Shown here: positions 1-7,484 of the stretch, piece by piece
Numbering within the stretch: the first letter of the stretch is position 1
Layout of the letters: every line of letters begins with the position of its first letter
From: Treponema sp.
GTDB lineage: Bacteria; Spirochaetota; Spirochaetia; Treponematales; Breznakiellaceae
DNA length: 13,001 bases
Direction of reading: 5' to 3'
NCBI GenBank assembly: GCA_031266095.1
Contig: JAISBR010000046.1
Coordinates: 1-13,001, forward strand
Program-made: the position numbers and the translations under genes
Notes under the pieces: generated by a model
Told to the model about the DNA's origin: nothing
The model's input: the letters and a program-made list of their open reading frames with translations, nothing else
Databases searched by the model: none

Positions 1-1806
1 GTGGAGCTGCAAAAAGACCTCCCCGCGGAAACCCGGGGCAATATCGGCAAGGTGTACCATTCGGGCGCCCTCCTCCTGGAAATCGTCAACGACATTCTGG
101 ACATCTCAAAGATAGAATCGGGGAACTTTGAACTTATCCCGGGGGAATACGAACCGGTCAGGATGCTCAACGACGCGATACAGCTTACCATCATGCGGAT
201 CGGGTCAAAGCCCGTCGCGTTCAAACTGGAACTGGACGAGACCATCCCGCAAAAGCTCTTCGGCGACGAGCTCCGGGTCAAGCAGATCCTCAACAATCTC
301 CTGTCCAACGCCTTCAAGTACACCGAGGAAGGGGAAGTCCGCCTGATCGCGGGCTGGGAACCGGAGGGAGACAACGCGCGGCTGAGCTTTACCGTGCGGG
401 ATACCGGCAGGGGGATTAAAACGGAGAACCTGGAAAAGCTCTTTGCCGAATATGCCCAGTTTGACTCGGCGGCCAACCGCCGGATCGAGGGAACCGGCCT
501 GGGCCTCTCCATTACCCGGGGGCTGGTGGACAAGATGGGCGGAAGCGTAAGCGTGGAAAGCGAACACGGAAAGGGCAGCAGTTTCCGGGTTAGCCTGCCC
601 CAGGGGATCGTCGACCGGGAACCTATCGGCAGGGAGCCGGCGGAGGCCCTGCGGAATTTCCGTTTTATCGAAGACCGGAACCGGAGCAGGGGGAGCACCC
701 TTATCCGCGCCTGGATGCCCTACGGGAAGGTGCTCGTGGTGGATGACCTTACGACAAACCTGGATGTGATGAAGGGGCTGTTGATGCCCTATGGCCTGGA
801 GGTGGATACGGCGCTCGGCGGGCGGGAAGCGGTGGAGCGTATCCGGGCAGAAGAGGTCCGCTACGACCTCGTATTCATGGATCACATGATGCCCGAAATG
901 GACGGCGTCGAGGCGGTCAGGATTATCAGGAATGAAATCGGAAGCCCCTACGCGCGGCAGGTAGCCGTCGTTGCCCTGACGGCCAACGCGGTGGAAGGGA
1001 ACCGGGAGATGTTTCTGGAGAACGGGTTCAACGATTTTATCTCGAAGCCCATCGACATAAAGCGGCTGGATGTGGTGCTTAATCGGCAGATTCGGGACAA
1101 ACAGAACGCGGCGACCCTGCGGGAAGCGGAAAACCAGGCCCGGGAACGGGCGGGGGCCCGCGGGCAGGATACGGCCAAAGGGGAAACGGAGGCCGCCGCC
1201 GAAAGCCGCTGGCTTTTGGACCACCCGGTTGCCGGCATCGATGCCGCCGCCGCCCTGCGGCTTTACGGGGGCAGCGGCGCCGCGCTGATGGCCGTCCTCA
1301 AATCCTTTGTCATCCATACCCCGTTCCAGATTGCAAAGATGGACGCCTGCCTGGAAACATCCCTGCCGGATTACCTGATTGAAGTGCACGGACTCAAAAG
1401 CACCTGTAAGGCCGTGAGCGCGCCCGCGGCGGCGGACTTGGCGCAGGACCTGGAAGCCGCCTCCCGTGAGGGGAGGGGGGAGTATGTAACGGCCCGCCAC
1501 GGGGAGCTGCGGCGGCAGGTCCTGGAATTGACGGGAAAGCTGAAAGTCCTCATCGAGGGCTGGGAGGCGGGGCTGCCGGGGATAGAGAAGGAGCGGCGGA
1601 GCGAACCGGACCGGGAGCTTCTGGTTCGGTTATCCGTTGCCGCCGGGAGATTCAACTCCAATGAGACTGAGAAAGCGCTTGGGGAACTGGAACAGTACGC
1701 GTATGAGCGCGGGGGTGATCTTATCCGCTGGCTGCGGGAACAGGCTGAAAATTTCGACTATGACGCCATGCACAAACGGCTGGAGGAATTGCTGGATAAG
1801 GGCTGA
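1..1806 (+). CDS. Hybrid sensor histidine kinase, C-terminal part (HATPase-receiver-Hpt), 5' partial
   Basis: Cytoplasmic part of a phosphorelay kinase. The frame is open from the first base and begins within the second helix of the dimerisation domain (residues about 15-45, with the phrase NDILDISKIESG). The phosphorylated H-box and any sensor domain therefore lie upstream of the window, and the GTG at base 1 is not a credible start. The HATPase domain spans about 75-205, with N-box Asn103, G1 motif DTGRGI (134-139), an F-box near 147-155 and G2 motif GTGLGL (164-169). A linker leads to a receiver domain (about 243-360) with acidic pair D248/D249, phosphoacceptor D294, T327 and K349. An Hpt domain (about 410-500) carries the expected phospho-His, H463. 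The last 70 residues are helical and charged, without a recognised domain. All visible catalytic residues are intact. The stimulus and output are unknown; the gene lies upstream of xylBA, but nothing visible ties it to xylose. Confidence 0.93.
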   Translation: MELQKDLPAETRGNIGKVYHSGALLLEIVNDILDISKIESGNFELIPGEYEPVRMLNDAIQLTIMRIGSKPVAFKLELDETIPQKLFGDELRVKQILNNLLSNAFKYTEEGEVRLIAGWEPEGDNARLSFTVRDTGRGIKTENLEKLFAEYAQFDSAANRRIEGTGLGLSITRGLVDKMGGSVSVESEHGKGSSFRVSLPQGIVDREPIGREPAEALRNFRFIEDRNRSRGSTLIRAWMPYGKVLVVDDLTTNLDVMKGLLMPYGLEVDTALGGREAVERIRAEEVRYDLVFMDHMMPEMDGVEAVRIIRNEIGSPYARQVAVVALTANAVEGNREMFLENGFNDFISKPIDIKRLDVVLNRQIRDKQNAATLREAENQARERAGARGQDTAKGETEAAAESRWLLDHPVAGIDAAAALRLYGGSGAALMAVLKSFVIHTPFQIAKMDACLETSLPDYLIEVHGLKSTCKAVSAPAAADLAQDLEAASREGRGEYVTARHGELRRQVLELTGKLKVLIEGWEAGLPGIEKERRSEPDRELLVRLSVAAGRFNSNETEKALGELEQYAYERGGDLIRWLREQAENFDYDAMHKRLEELLDKG

Positions 1807-1820
1807 GGATGCGCCGCCGC

Positions 1821-1849
1821 TTGAGTATTACCCGCAAGTGATTTATAAT
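1821..1849 (+). promoter_or_regulatory. Sigma-70-type promoter for xylBA
   Basis: A -35 box TTGAGT (1821-1826) and a perfect -10 box TATAAT (1844-1849) are separated by exactly 17 nt. The predicted transcription start is near 1856, about 12 nt before the xylB ATG, leaving room for little more than the ribosome binding site. The promoter lies in the 62-nt gap after the kinase gene. No operator-like dyad is visible next to it. Assigned from sequence match only. Confidence 0.7.
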
Positions 1850-1858
1850 GGGCAAAAC

Positions 1859-1866
1859 GGAGGGAG
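1859..1866 (+). promoter_or_regulatory. Ribosome binding site that decides the xylB start
   Basis: The purine-rich run GGAGGGAG lies just upstream of the ATG at 1869; the GGAGG core leaves a 5-nt spacer. An in-frame ATG also exists at 1848, but it overlaps the -10 box TATAAT, would precede the predicted transcript start, and has no Shine-Dalgarno sequence. The start at 1869 is therefore preferred. Confidence 0.75.
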
Positions 1867-1868
1867 CC

Positions 1869-3377
1869 ATGCAAACCGTATGCGGAATCGATTTGGGGAC
1901 CCAGAGCTGTAAGCTGGTCATTTACAATTATGAAAAAAAGAGCGTTATCGCCCAATCACAGGCCCCGGTTGCTATGATCACGGAAAACGACGGCGCCAGG
2001 GAACAAAAAGCCGAATGGTACGACGCCGCCTTGAAAGCCTGTTTTGATAAAATCGATAAACTCTCCAAAAGTACCATCGCGGCGATAGGCGTTTCAGGCC
2101 ATCAGCACAGCCTGGTGCCTTTGGATGAAAACGGGAAAGCCGTCTACAATGTGAAACTCTGGTGCGATACCGCCACCGCCCCCGAGTGTGAGGAGTTGAC
2201 CAAAATAGCGGGGGGGGAACAAGAGCTCATCGCGGCAACAGGACTCCCCATGCGGCCCGGCTATACCGCGCCTAAAATCCAGTGGCTCAAAAACCACAAG
2301 CCCAAGGCCTTTTCCCGCCTCAGGCATATCATTCTCCCCCATAACTACATCAACTTTCTGTTGACCGGAGTGTACAGCGCCGAATACGGCGACGCTTCGG
2401 GAACTGCCCTTTTTGACGTACGCGAGCGGAAATGGTCTTCTCAGGTGTGCGGCTCTATTTCACCGGAACTCGAATCCTGGCTGCCGGACCTCATTGCCCC
2501 AGGCGACGCGGCCGGCGTAGTAAGCAAGACGGCCGCCTCCCTGTACGGTATCCCCGAAGGCGCCCTGGTAGCCTCAGGCGGCGGTGATAACATGATGAGC
2601 GCCATTGGAACCGGTACGGTCCGGGATGGCTTCCTCACCATGAGCCTTGGAACCTCAGGTACGCTCTTCGGCTTTTCCAAAAAGCCCGTAATCGACCCTA
2701 GCGGCAACTTGGCCGCCTTCTGTTCCTCCTCCGGCGGCTGGCTGCCCCTGCTCTGTACCATGAACTGTACCGTGGCCAGCGAGGAATTCCGCCGCCTCTT
2801 CGGTCTGGACGTTAAAGCCTTTGACGCCGAGGCGGCCAAGGCCCCCATCGGCGCGGACGGCGTGGCAATACTGCCCTTCTTCAACGGTGAACGTACCCCC
2901 AACCTCCCCAACGGCAGGGCCAGCATTAACGGCATCACCGCCGCCAACTTCAAGCGGGAGAACCTCGCCCGCGCGGCCCTGGAATCCGCCGTCTTCGGCA
3001 TGAGAATCGGTCTTGAGGGTTTTAACAGCCTGGGTTTCAAAGCAAAGGAAATCCGGCTTACCGGCGGCGGTTCCAAGAGCCCGCTCTGGCAGAGCATCGC
3101 GGCCAATGTGATGAACCTGCCGCTGCGGATTCCCTCAGGCGGTGAGGCCGCCGCCATGGGCGGCGCGATACAGGCCCTCTGGTGCCTTTTGAAAAAATCA
3201 CCCAAGAAGCCGGGAGAGGGCAAGAAACTTATTACGATTGAGGCTTTAGCGGACGAGCACGTTGCCCTGGAAGGGGGCCTTACGGTTAACCCGGACAAAA
3301 AAGACGCTGCGGCCTATGACAAAGCCTACGCGGTGTATTCCCGGTATCTTGAGGCGGTAAGCCCGCTCTATAAATAG
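1869..3377 (+). CDS. xylB: Xylulokinase (FGGY carbohydrate kinase)
   Basis: Cytoplasmic kinase that phosphorylates D-xylulose with ATP to D-xylulose 5-phosphate, feeding the pentose phosphate pathway. The product of 502 residues is the usual family length. The N-terminal FGGY domain opens with the phosphate-binding phrase GIDLGTQSCK and contains GVSGHQHS, with H80 at the position of the sugar-contacting His of xylulokinases (commonly QMHG or QQHG). It continues with the xylulokinase phrase GYTAPKIQWL and DASGTALFDV. GGGDN places the predicted catalytic base at D240. The C-terminal domain carries LTGGGSKSPLWQ, the nucleotide-binding phrase of the family. Start chosen from the ribosome binding site and promoter geometry. 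xylA follows after 29 nt, so the two genes are almost certainly cotranscribed. Substrate assignment rests on family phrases plus the xylA neighbour; another FGGY kinase is unlikely. Confidence 0.95.
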   Translation: MQTVCGIDLGTQSCKLVIYNYEKKSVIAQSQAPVAMITENDGAREQKAEWYDAALKACFDKIDKLSKSTIAAIGVSGHQHSLVPLDENGKAVYNVKLWCDTATAPECEELTKIAGGEQELIAATGLPMRPGYTAPKIQWLKNHKPKAFSRLRHIILPHNYINFLLTGVYSAEYGDASGTALFDVRERKWSSQVCGSISPELESWLPDLIAPGDAAGVVSKTAASLYGIPEGALVASGGGDNMMSAIGTGTVRDGFLTMSLGTSGTLFGFSKKPVIDPSGNLAAFCSSSGGWLPLLCTMNCTVASEEFRRLFGLDVKAFDAEAAKAPIGADGVAILPFFNGERTPNLPNGRASINGITAANFKRENLARAALESAVFGMRIGLEGFNSLGFKAKEIRLTGGGSKSPLWQSIAANVMNLPLRIPSGGEAAAMGGAIQALWCLLKKSPKKPGEGKKLITIEALADEHVALEGGLTVNPDKKDAAAYDKAYAVYSRYLEAVSPLYK

Positions 3378-3406
3378 CGGCTTTATAAATAACACAGGAG
3401 GCTATC

Positions 3407-4756
3407 ATGGCAGACTATTATGTAGGGAACACTGAGTACTTCCCCAAAATCACTAAAATCAAATATGAGGGGTCCAAAAGCGACAATCCCCTGGCCTTTA
3501 AGTATTACGACGCGGAGAAAAAAGTCGGCAAAAAGAAGATGAAAGATCACCTTCGCTTTGCGGTTGCCTACTGGCACAGCTTCTGCGCCGACGGTACCGA
3601 TCCTTTTGGCTCGGCCACCCACATCCATCCCTGGATTGCCGGCGCGAAGACCCCCATGGAAGCGGCGGATCACAAAATGGACGCCGCCTTTGAATTTTTC
3701 ACCAAGCTGGGAGTCGAATTCTACTGCTTCCATGACAGGGACATAGCCCCTGAGGGCGACAGCCCCGCGGCGAGCGAGCAAAACCTCTTCACCATGGTCG
3801 CCAAGGCTAAAAAACTCCAGAAGGCCGGCGGCGTCAAACTCCTCTGGGGTACCTCGAATCTTTTCGGTAATCCGCGTTTCATGAACGGCGCGGCCACCAA
3901 TCCCGAATTCGGCGTAGTGGCCCTTGCCGCGGCCCAGGTTAAAGCCGCCATTGACGCCACCATAGAACTGGGCGGCCAGGGTTACACTTTCTGGGGCGGC
4001 CGGGAAGGCTATATGAGCCTCATCAACACAGATTTAAAAAAGGAAAAGGACCACCTGGCCCGTTTTCTCCTTATGGCCCGTGATTACGCCCGCGCGCAGG
4101 GTTTCAAAGGCGCGTTCTACATTGAACCCAAGCCGATGGAGCCTGCCAAGCACCAGTACGATTACGACACTGAAACCGTCATCGGCTTCCTGCGCTACTA
4201 CGGCCTTGACAAAGACTTCCGCCTGAACATCGAGGCCAACCACGCTGAACTTGCCGGCCACGAATTTGCCCACGAGCTTGAAACCGCCGCCGCCGCCGGC
4301 CTCTTTGGCTCCGTAGACGCAAACCGCGGCGACGCCCAAAACGGCTGGGACACCGACCAGTTCCCTCAAAGCTACCATGAAACCGCCCTGGCTATGTACG
4401 CCATCCTCAAAGCCGGCGGCTTTACCTCGGGCGGCCTCAACTTTGACGCCAAAATCCGTCGCAACTCGATAGATCCCGAGGATCTCTTCATCGCCCATAT
4501 CGGTGGCATGGACGCCTTTGCCGTGGGTCTTGAAATCGCCCACCGTATCATCAGCGACGGCACGATCCCCGGCTTTGTCAAAAAACGGTATGCGTCTTTC
4601 AACACCGGCGACGGCGCCAAATTCGACAAAGGCGAACTCAGCCTGGAGCAGCTTGCCAAAATCGGAACCGATGCGGGTTATGGCAAAACAGGCATCACCA
4701 GCGGCAAGCAGGAATATCTGGAGAATATCCTGAATCAGTACCTGTTGGGAATATAG
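3407..4756 (+). CDS. xylA: Xylose isomerase (class II)
   Basis: Cytoplasmic TIM-barrel isomerase converting D-xylose to D-xylulose with two divalent metal ions; it also isomerises glucose in many homologues. At 449 residues it matches the longer class II enzymes. Diagnostic phrases are [18 protein letters not shown] near residues 46-63, [15 protein letters not shown] with catalytic His at H109, the signature IEPKPMEP with metal ligand E240 and K242, [17 protein letters not shown], and [19 protein letters not shown], which supplies further metal-ligand acids and the class II tail. A strong Shine-Dalgarno AGGAGG (3396-3401) sits 5 nt before the ATG, better than for most genes here, consistent with high expression. 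Second gene of the xylBA unit; no xylose transporter or XylR-type regulator is within the window. No truncation or missing catalytic residue seen. Confidence 0.97.
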   Translation: MADYYVGNTEYFPKITKIKYEGSKSDNPLAFKYYDAEKKVGKKKMKDHLRFAVAYWHSFCADGTDPFGSATHIHPWIAGAKTPMEAADHKMDAAFEFFTKLGVEFYCFHDRDIAPEGDSPAASEQNLFTMVAKAKKLQKAGGVKLLWGTSNLFGNPRFMNGAATNPEFGVVALAAAQVKAAIDATIELGGQGYTFWGGREGYMSLINTDLKKEKDHLARFLLMARDYARAQGFKGAFYIEPKPMEPAKHQYDYDTETVIGFLRYYGLDKDFRLNIEANHAELAGHEFAHELETAAAAGLFGSVDANRGDAQNGWDTDQFPQSYHETALAMYAILKAGGFTSGGLNFDAKIRRNSIDPEDLFIAHIGGMDAFAVGLEIAHRIISDGTIPGFVKKRYASFNTGDGAKFDKGELSLEQLAKIGTDAGYGKTGITSGKQEYLENILNQYLLGI

Positions 4757-4764
4757 CGGTTTGC

Positions 4765-4798
4765 TGCGCCTTGCGCATCAGCGCCGGGCGCTTCTTTC
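4765..4798 (+). terminator. Weak hairpin region after xylA, possible terminator
   Basis: Two small GC-rich hairpins lie 9 nt past the xylA stop in the 93-nt convergent gap. The first is TGCGC-CTT-GCGCA (4765-4777). The second is AGCGC-CGG-GCGCT (4780-4792), followed by TCTTTC. The stems are only 5 bp and the T-tract is interrupted, so termination efficiency is doubtful. The position at the end of the unit, facing a convergent gene, is the main argument. No better candidate is visible in the gap. Confidence 0.4.
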
Positions 4799-4849
4799 AA
4801 CGGACAAAGAGCAAAATCATCTCCCCTCTACCCATTGCCGACTTTCGCG

Positions 4850-7081
4850 CTATCTGCCGGCGCGGAGGAGCGCTGAAACCGGAACTATGTCGCGGCCCGC
4901 GCGGATCAGCGCGCTCAAGAGCGCGTCAAGGCGGAGAAAGAGGTAGTCGTCCCTGCCGCCTGAGAGCAGGCCGAGGCGTATGGGAATAATGGCGGTGGGC
5001 TGTTTGACCGCGACAAGCCGTTCGATGATGTCCGAAGCGGGGGACTGCTGTACGCCCAGCCGCTGCGCCTCTTCCCGGCTTAACCAATCCATGGGGTCCA
5101 TGTCCCGGCCCACGGTAATATAGCCGGCCATGGCGGCGGCGGAGCTGATCTCCGGGGAGCTTCTGTAAAAGGGAGGATGCCAGAGCAGGCTGAGTTCCCT
5201 GCCGGTGGCCTCGTAGAACTCGTCCTCGTTGCGGGCCAGGCCCTGGGCGATGTACTCGCTGCTGACCCGGTAACGGGAATCCGACAGATCGATGGGGGCA
5301 TAAAAGAGGGAGGCGATCTCATGGCCGGCGTCGGCAATGGCGGCGGCGGCGGCGGGGTACCGGCGGATGAAATCGCCGTTCAGGAAAAAAGTAACTCTAA
5401 GGCCAAAGCGGCGCAGGGCGTCCAGCGTCTGGGAGAGGCCGGTGTCGTCGTCGTAAAGATCAAAGCACAGGGCGAGCTTTTGGCCGCCGGAAACGGTCAC
5501 GGCGGAAAGGCCTGTCTGGGCCGCGGGCAGCAGGGCGGCGGTACCTACCGAGGTGATGTTTCGAATCATGGGGATGTTCTCGTAGGGACCAGCGGCCTGG
5601 CTTTCCAGGTATACCCGGTAGCGGCCTGAAACCTGGGAAGCGGGACGGCGCCGGGGGGCGGCAGCCCTTGTCCAGGGGCTTCTGCCGTCGCTGGCGTACC
5701 AGTCGCCGCCGTTAAGCGCCAGGATGCGGGGATTTTCACCCGTCAGCTCAAAGCCGTATTCCTCGGCGTTGGCCAGACAGACCAGCCGCCGCTGGCCGGA
5801 AAGGCTTATCCGTTCAATCTTCTGTCCATTACCGACAATATACTCCCCATTGTTGAGCCAAACGCAGGAATACACCGGACCCCAATCCGTGGTCTCCGTT
5901 GGCTGCCAGTTAATGTAGTCCCAGAGCGCCCAGCCGTCTTCCCCCCAAAACAAGGCCCTGGTCCCGTCAGGGGAAAGAGCGCATTGAGAAGAAGAGGGAG
6001 TCCTCAGGGGAACAAACGATGCCGCCGCTTTGTCTGCGGTATCAAAACGCCAGGTCATGGTTTTGTTCCCTTCCAAAACCGAGGCGACAATGGTGACCAG
6101 CCCCGAAGAAGACCAGAGTACCTGTATGTTATAAGCGCCGCCGGGAATCATCACATACGGAAGGAAGGAATCGGCGTCCGAAGCCGCGCCTGAATCGCCT
6201 AAGGGATAGTAAAAAATATTTTTCCCGCCTTTCAACAGCAGGATCGACCGGGAATCCGGCGCCATCCAGAAAGAATCAAAGTTGGGATCAAAGCCCAGGG
6301 GGAGAGTCCCTGCCACCGAACCGATTGAGAGGAAATCCCCATAGATGGTTCTAGTGTACAGTTCAGGACTCCGAATCCGGTACAGGGTATTTCGCTTGAA
6401 ATAAAACAAATCGCTAAATTGGTTCCAGCACAGGGCGCTTATCTCCCCTTCACCTATCTGGCGGTAGCGTTCATCCACCGCATCTGAAACAGTATGGCTT
6501 AGGGAATAGTAATACAGCCGTCCTCCCCTGGCGTACACAAAGAACCGGGAATCCGGACTCCAACTGGCGGGAAAATCCCGGGCGGGCAGCTCCACCTTTT
6601 GGCTGATTACCCGTTTTACGCCGCTGCTCAATTCGAGCAGCACCAGGTCCCCGTAGGCCGGACCGACAGGCTCCATATAGAGAATCCAGCGGCCGTCGGC
6701 GGAAGCGGCCAGTGCCGCCAACTCACCGCCCGCCGGGATGGTCCCCGCCGCGAAAGAGGGGAATCCTGACACTGTCTGGGGCAGGCCTCCCGCCGCAGAA
6801 ATCCGCGCCGCGCCGAAACTGTTTCGTACCAGCAGAGTCCGGCCGTTTTCCAGCAGTTCTATCTGAGCGGGGAAGGCCGTAAGCTGTTGCAACGCCAAAT
6901 CGGTGAGTCGGGACATAAAAACCGCCTGCTGCCCGCCGCCTGCATCGGCCCGGAACAGCAGCCGGTTATCGTCGGAGAGGTCAAGGCCGGTGAAACTGAG
7001 CCTCGCCGGCCCGGCCGCCGGGAGAGGCGGGAAAAGCGCGAGGCCGAGCAGGAGACAACACAAACCTTTGCGGTTTTTCAT
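4850..7081 (-). CDS. Exported beta-propeller protein with degenerate NodB (polysaccharide deacetylase-like) domain
   Basis: 743 residues. A signal peptide (basic MKNRK, then a hydrophobic stretch to about 24) predicts export; there is no lipobox at the cleavage region. Residues about 30-500 hold repeated TolB/PD40-like phrases, including ASADGRWILY (126-135), WSPDSRFFVY (174-183), MAPDSRSILL (273-282) and LSPDGTRALF (369-378), indicating a beta-propeller. Residues about 533-735 align by eye with NodB deacetylases (VTFFLNGDFIRRYP, GHEI, an MDW motif). The catalytic motifs are altered. TFDDG reads CFDLY, so the metal-binding Asp is L542. The HxxxH motif reads L592...P596. RPPY becomes HPPF, and the LxH His is R702. 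Deacetylase activity is therefore unlikely; a glycan-binding or scaffolding role is inference. The ATG follows the upstream 63-residue gene after 1 nt, implying translational coupling. Last gene of a minus-strand envelope cluster, convergent with xylA. Confidence 0.85.
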   Translation of the reverse strand: MKNRKGLCCLLLGLALFPPLPAAGPARLSFTGLDLSDDNRLLFRADAGGGQQAVFMSRLTDLALQQLTAFPAQIELLENGRTLLVRNSFGAARISAAGGLPQTVSGFPSFAAGTIPAGGELAALAASADGRWILYMEPVGPAYGDLVLLELSSGVKRVISQKVELPARDFPASWSPDSRFFVYARGGRLYYYSLSHTVSDAVDERYRQIGEGEISALCWNQFSDLFYFKRNTLYRIRSPELYTRTIYGDFLSIGSVAGTLPLGFDPNFDSFWMAPDSRSILLLKGGKNIFYYPLGDSGAASDADSFLPYVMIPGGAYNIQVLWSSSGLVTIVASVLEGNKTMTWRFDTADKAAASFVPLRTPSSSQCALSPDGTRALFWGEDGWALWDYINWQPTETTDWGPVYSCVWLNNGEYIVGNGQKIERISLSGQRRLVCLANAEEYGFELTGENPRILALNGGDWYASDGRSPWTRAAAPRRRPASQVSGRYRVYLESQAAGPYENIPMIRNITSVGTAALLPAAQTGLSAVTVSGGQKLALCFDLYDDDTGLSQTLDALRRFGLRVTFFLNGDFIRRYPAAAAAIADAGHEIASLFYAPIDLSDSRYRVSSEYIAQGLARNEDEFYEATGRELSLLWHPPFYRSSPEISSAAAMAGYITVGRDMDPMDWLSREEAQRLGVQQSPASDIIERLVAVKQPTAIIPIRLGLLSGGRDDYLFLRLDALLSALIRAGRDIVPVSALLRAGR

Positions 7082-7082
7082 C

Positions 7083-7274
7083 TTATTTCTCGTTTTTTTG
7101 GCTCAGCAATTCATCCAATTCCCGCTCCAGTCCGGCAAGGTTTTCTTCCATTTCACGGATCCGCTGGATGGAGTACCGCGCCTGCCGGTCCATAAGCCGG
7201 TCACAAGCCCGATCTACCACAGCACTGAAAGCAATTGTTTCGGAAACTGTCACGGGGTTTTCACTAAATACCAT
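7083..7274 (-). CDS. Small coiled-coil protein, unknown function
   Basis: 63 residues, not recognised as a named family. The N-terminal part (1-32) is mixed and ends in the basic-acidic phrase VDRACDRLMDRQ. Residues about 33-60 are a charged amphipathic helix rich in Glu, Leu and Arg (IREMEENLAGLERELDELL), typical of a short coiled coil. There is no signal peptide or membrane segment, so it is probably cytoplasmic. It is supported as a real gene by its 1-nt junction with the downstream propeller/NodB gene and by its own promoter-like element. The ATG at 7274 has no Shine-Dalgarno and lies 9 nt after a -10 box, so it may be translated leaderless. GTG at codon 8 is a possible alternative start, also without a clear ribosome binding site. 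Function unknown; oligomerisation or partner binding is the only inference the sequence allows. Confidence 0.68.
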   Translation of the reverse strand: MVFSENPVTVSETIAFSAVVDRACDRLMDRQARYSIQRIREMEENLAGLERELDELLSQKNEK

Positions 7275-7283
7275 AATACTATC

Positions 7284-7311
7284 ATTGTAGTATATTTTGA
7301 TAACTCGTCAA
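7284..7311 (-). promoter_or_regulatory. Internal promoter before the 63-residue gene
   Basis: Read on the minus strand, TTGACG (7311-7306) and TACAAT (7289-7284) are separated by 16 nt, one mismatch each from the sigma-70 consensus. The -35 box overlaps the stop codon of the upstream 43-residue gene. Only 9 nt lie between the -10 box and the ATG at 7274, so transcription would begin within 1-3 nt of the start codon. The surrounding 50 nt are markedly AT-rich compared with the flanking genes. Confidence 0.6.
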
Positions 7312-7439
7312 TTATTTATATCCAATTCTATCGTCTGCCGGGGCATATTTCGCAGATCCCCGGTTCCGGGATTATCAAAAGCCCTGATAAAAGTTATCAC
7401 CGCGATAAAAGCGATAAGGATTAATACTAGGTTACGCAT
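7308..7439 (-). CDS. 43-residue single-span membrane peptide, unknown function
   Basis: A short gene encoding 43 residues. The N-terminus is MRN followed by a continuous hydrophobic helix (about residues 4-18, LVLILIAFIAVITFI), then a polar tail of about 24 residues rich in Asn, Asp and Pro. The topology is likely N-in with the tail outside the membrane, or a cleavable signal peptide. It is supported by a strong Shine-Dalgarno-like run AGGGGGG (7451-7445) placed 5 nt before the ATG, by its position between two cell-envelope genes on the same strand, and by the absence of any other credible gene in this 209-nt interval. It begins 44 nt after the LysM/M23 stop codon, and its own stop overlaps the next promoter. 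Not recognised as any family. It could be a regulator or anchor for the neighbouring hydrolase, which is inference only. Confidence 0.62.
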   Translation of the reverse strand: MRNLVLILIAFIAVITFIRAFDNPGTGDLRNMPRQTIELDINN

Positions 7440-7459
7440 AAAAACCCCCCTATATCGAC

Positions 7460-7484
7460 ATGCGGATTTTAATTATAACCGCAT
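7460..7484 (-). other. Inverted repeat at the LysM/M23 stop codon
   Basis: A perfect 6-bp inverted repeat ATGCGG/CCGCAT (7460-7465 and 7479-7484) flanks a 13-nt AT-rich loop. It overlaps the last base of the M23 stop codon and precedes the ribosome binding site of the 43-residue gene. It has no T-tract, so it is not a classic terminator; an RNA stability or partial attenuation element is possible. Confidence 0.3.

Noticed and set aside
205..1500. Long 431-codon antisense frame inside the hybrid kinase gene
   Set aside because: It is the complement of a GC-rich gene with clear kinase, receiver and Hpt motifs; its product is His/Pro/Gly-rich with no domain.
2441..3298. 285-codon antisense frame inside xylB
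   Set aside because: Shadow of xylB, which has all FGGY motifs; the antisense product is Pro/Ser/Arg-rich and domain-free.
3369..3391. Two TATAAATA copies (3369-3376 and 3384-3391) as a second promoter for xylA
   Set aside because: No -35 box at a suitable distance; the copies lie at the xylB stop and in the short gap, and are most simply chance AT-rich sequence.
4034..4543. 169-codon antisense frame inside xylA
   Set aside because: Covers the xylA signature motifs on the other strand; no independent ribosome binding site or domain.
5177..5629. 150-codon plus-strand frame inside the NodB-like gene
   Set aside because: Gly/Ala/Val-rich shadow of a high-GC gene with a clear signal peptide and propeller repeats on the minus strand.
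7381..7420. Repeated CTTTTATC-like units on the minus strand
   Set aside because: They fall on Phe-Ile codons of the 43-residue peptide's hydrophobic helix and are explained by codon use.
6903..7424. 173-codon plus-strand frame crossing the small-gene interval
   Set aside because: Spans the end of one gene and two small genes on the opposite strand; Arg/Pro/Ser-rich start, low-complexity end, no Shine-Dalgarno.
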